A stretch of 6,646 nt of DNA from Aquirufa sp. (GTDB taxonomy: Bacteria > Bacteroidota > Bacteroidia > Cytophagales > Spirosomataceae). The notes under the pieces are model-generated. The model was not told where the DNA came from. It ran no database searches and worked only from the letters and a program-made list of their open reading frames with translations. The stretch spans positions 1 to 6,646 of the forward strand of contig JAURHT010000105.1 in the NCBI GenBank assembly GCA_030833145.1, read 5' to 3'. Positions 6,057 through 6,646 of the stretch are shown here, one piece after another. Made by a program: the position numbers and the translations under genes. Every line of letters begins with the position of its first letter. Position 1 is the stretch's first letter.

Positions 6057-6288
6057 AAAAATGATATGCAATAAATGAAGATGCAAATTAATCAAAAAAG
6101 GCTTGGCTTCCCCAGATCAGTGGAAATAAAATCGATGCCTACTGGCGATGAAAGCGAAAAAACGCTAAAAAATCGAACTAAATTTAACTTCAACTTTAAT
6201 AAGTCATTTGGCTGATTATCAATCAGTTATGCATCGGTGCAAAATAATATTTTGGTAAATTGTGCTAGAAAATTAGCTAAAAAGACAA

Positions 6289-6303
6289 GTGACATTCTGT
6301 CAC
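6289..6303. repeat. Inverted repeat GTGACA-N3-TGTCAC, possible operator
   Basis: A perfect 6-bp inverted repeat with a 3-base spacer, comparatively G/C-rich within AT-rich surroundings, stands midway between the dapD and gap start codons. The size fits a dimeric regulator site. No promoter could be aligned to it and no regulator is recognised. It is too short and lacks a T tract to be a terminator. Confidence 0.45.
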
Positions 6304-6458
6304 CCTCCTACCCCATCGATCTGGAGCATTTATTTCTTATACAAATATGCGAAAAAAGTTTGAATAAAAAACGTATCCGAGCAAATTTTATATAAAAACC
6401 ATATAATTAGCTTTATAGCTAAATTAAAATATCCTGATTTACTTTTGTAAAATAGGCC

Positions 6459-6646
<188 letters not shown>

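Noticed and set aside
5830..6078. + strand open frame across the dapD N-terminal region
   Set aside because: It is antisense to the clear DapD coding sequence and its translation shows no recognisable motif.
6084..6091. Minus-strand TTAATTTG as a dapD -7 element
   Set aside because: No TTTG-like -33 element is found at the right distance and the second base is wrong, so a dapD promoter is not called.
6057..6095. In-frame upstream ATG that would extend DapD by 13 residues (MINLHLHLLHIIF)
   Set aside because: The extension is hydrophobic and His-rich and not expected for the family, while the start at 6056 gives the usual DapD length and N-terminus.
6135..6215. 26-codon + strand ORF (begins MPTGDESEKT) in the dapD-gap spacer
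   Set aside because: It is short, Lys/Asn/Phe-rich as expected from AT-rich DNA, and has no promoter or recognisable domain; only ribosome profiling or conservation could rescue it.

Overview
This window looks like a piece of a Bacteroidota chromosome, plausibly Cytophagales-like, although the rank below phylum is a guess. Three things point there. Start codons lack Shine-Dalgarno sequences and mostly follow A-rich leaders. Two promoters match the Bacteroidota-type -33/-7 consensus (TTTG, about 19 bases, TAnnTTTG). The protein set, with a TPR/coiled-coil protein, a CvfB-like S1 protein and an XRE regulator with a conserved C-terminal tail, also fits. The DNA is AT-rich, with especially AT-rich intergenic stretches.

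Layout from left to right: the 3' part of a TPR/coiled-coil protein gene on the + strand ends at 910, followed by a strong GAAA-tetraloop terminator. Converging on it is a tightly packed minus-strand operon, transcribed right to left: a MazG-like NTP pyrophosphohydrolase (3134-3601), an OmpR-type response regulator (2457-3137) and a sensor histidine kinase (1087-2454). The first two overlap by 4 bases and the last two are 2 bases apart. Upstream of it, 3602-3775 carries a dense same-strand array of DnaA boxes: three perfect TGTGGATAA copies, two TGTGGAAAA copies and one degenerate site. An AT-rich stretch flanks it. This is the most striking element and a candidate chromosomal origin (oriC) or DnaA-controlled promoter.

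Further right, also on the minus strand, are an XRE-family regulator (3776-4261), cvfB (4345-5193) and dapD (5238-6056, lysine/diaminopimelate synthesis). The XRE gene's promoter is a near-perfect consensus bracketed by a perfect 16-bp inverted repeat, which suggests autoregulation. Between dapD and cvfB an intrinsic terminator ends directly against the cvfB ATG, so cvfB appears to depend on read-through or on a promoter inside dapD.

The last 500 bases before the + strand gap (GAPDH) gene form a divergent intergenic region. It has several short inverted repeats, a LacI/GalR-operator-like palindrome and a good gap promoter. Only the first 29 codons of gap are in the window.

The genes are mostly housekeeping. 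The interest lies in the non-coding DNA: the DnaA-box array, the operator-bracketed XRE promoter, and the terminator fused to the start of cvfB.
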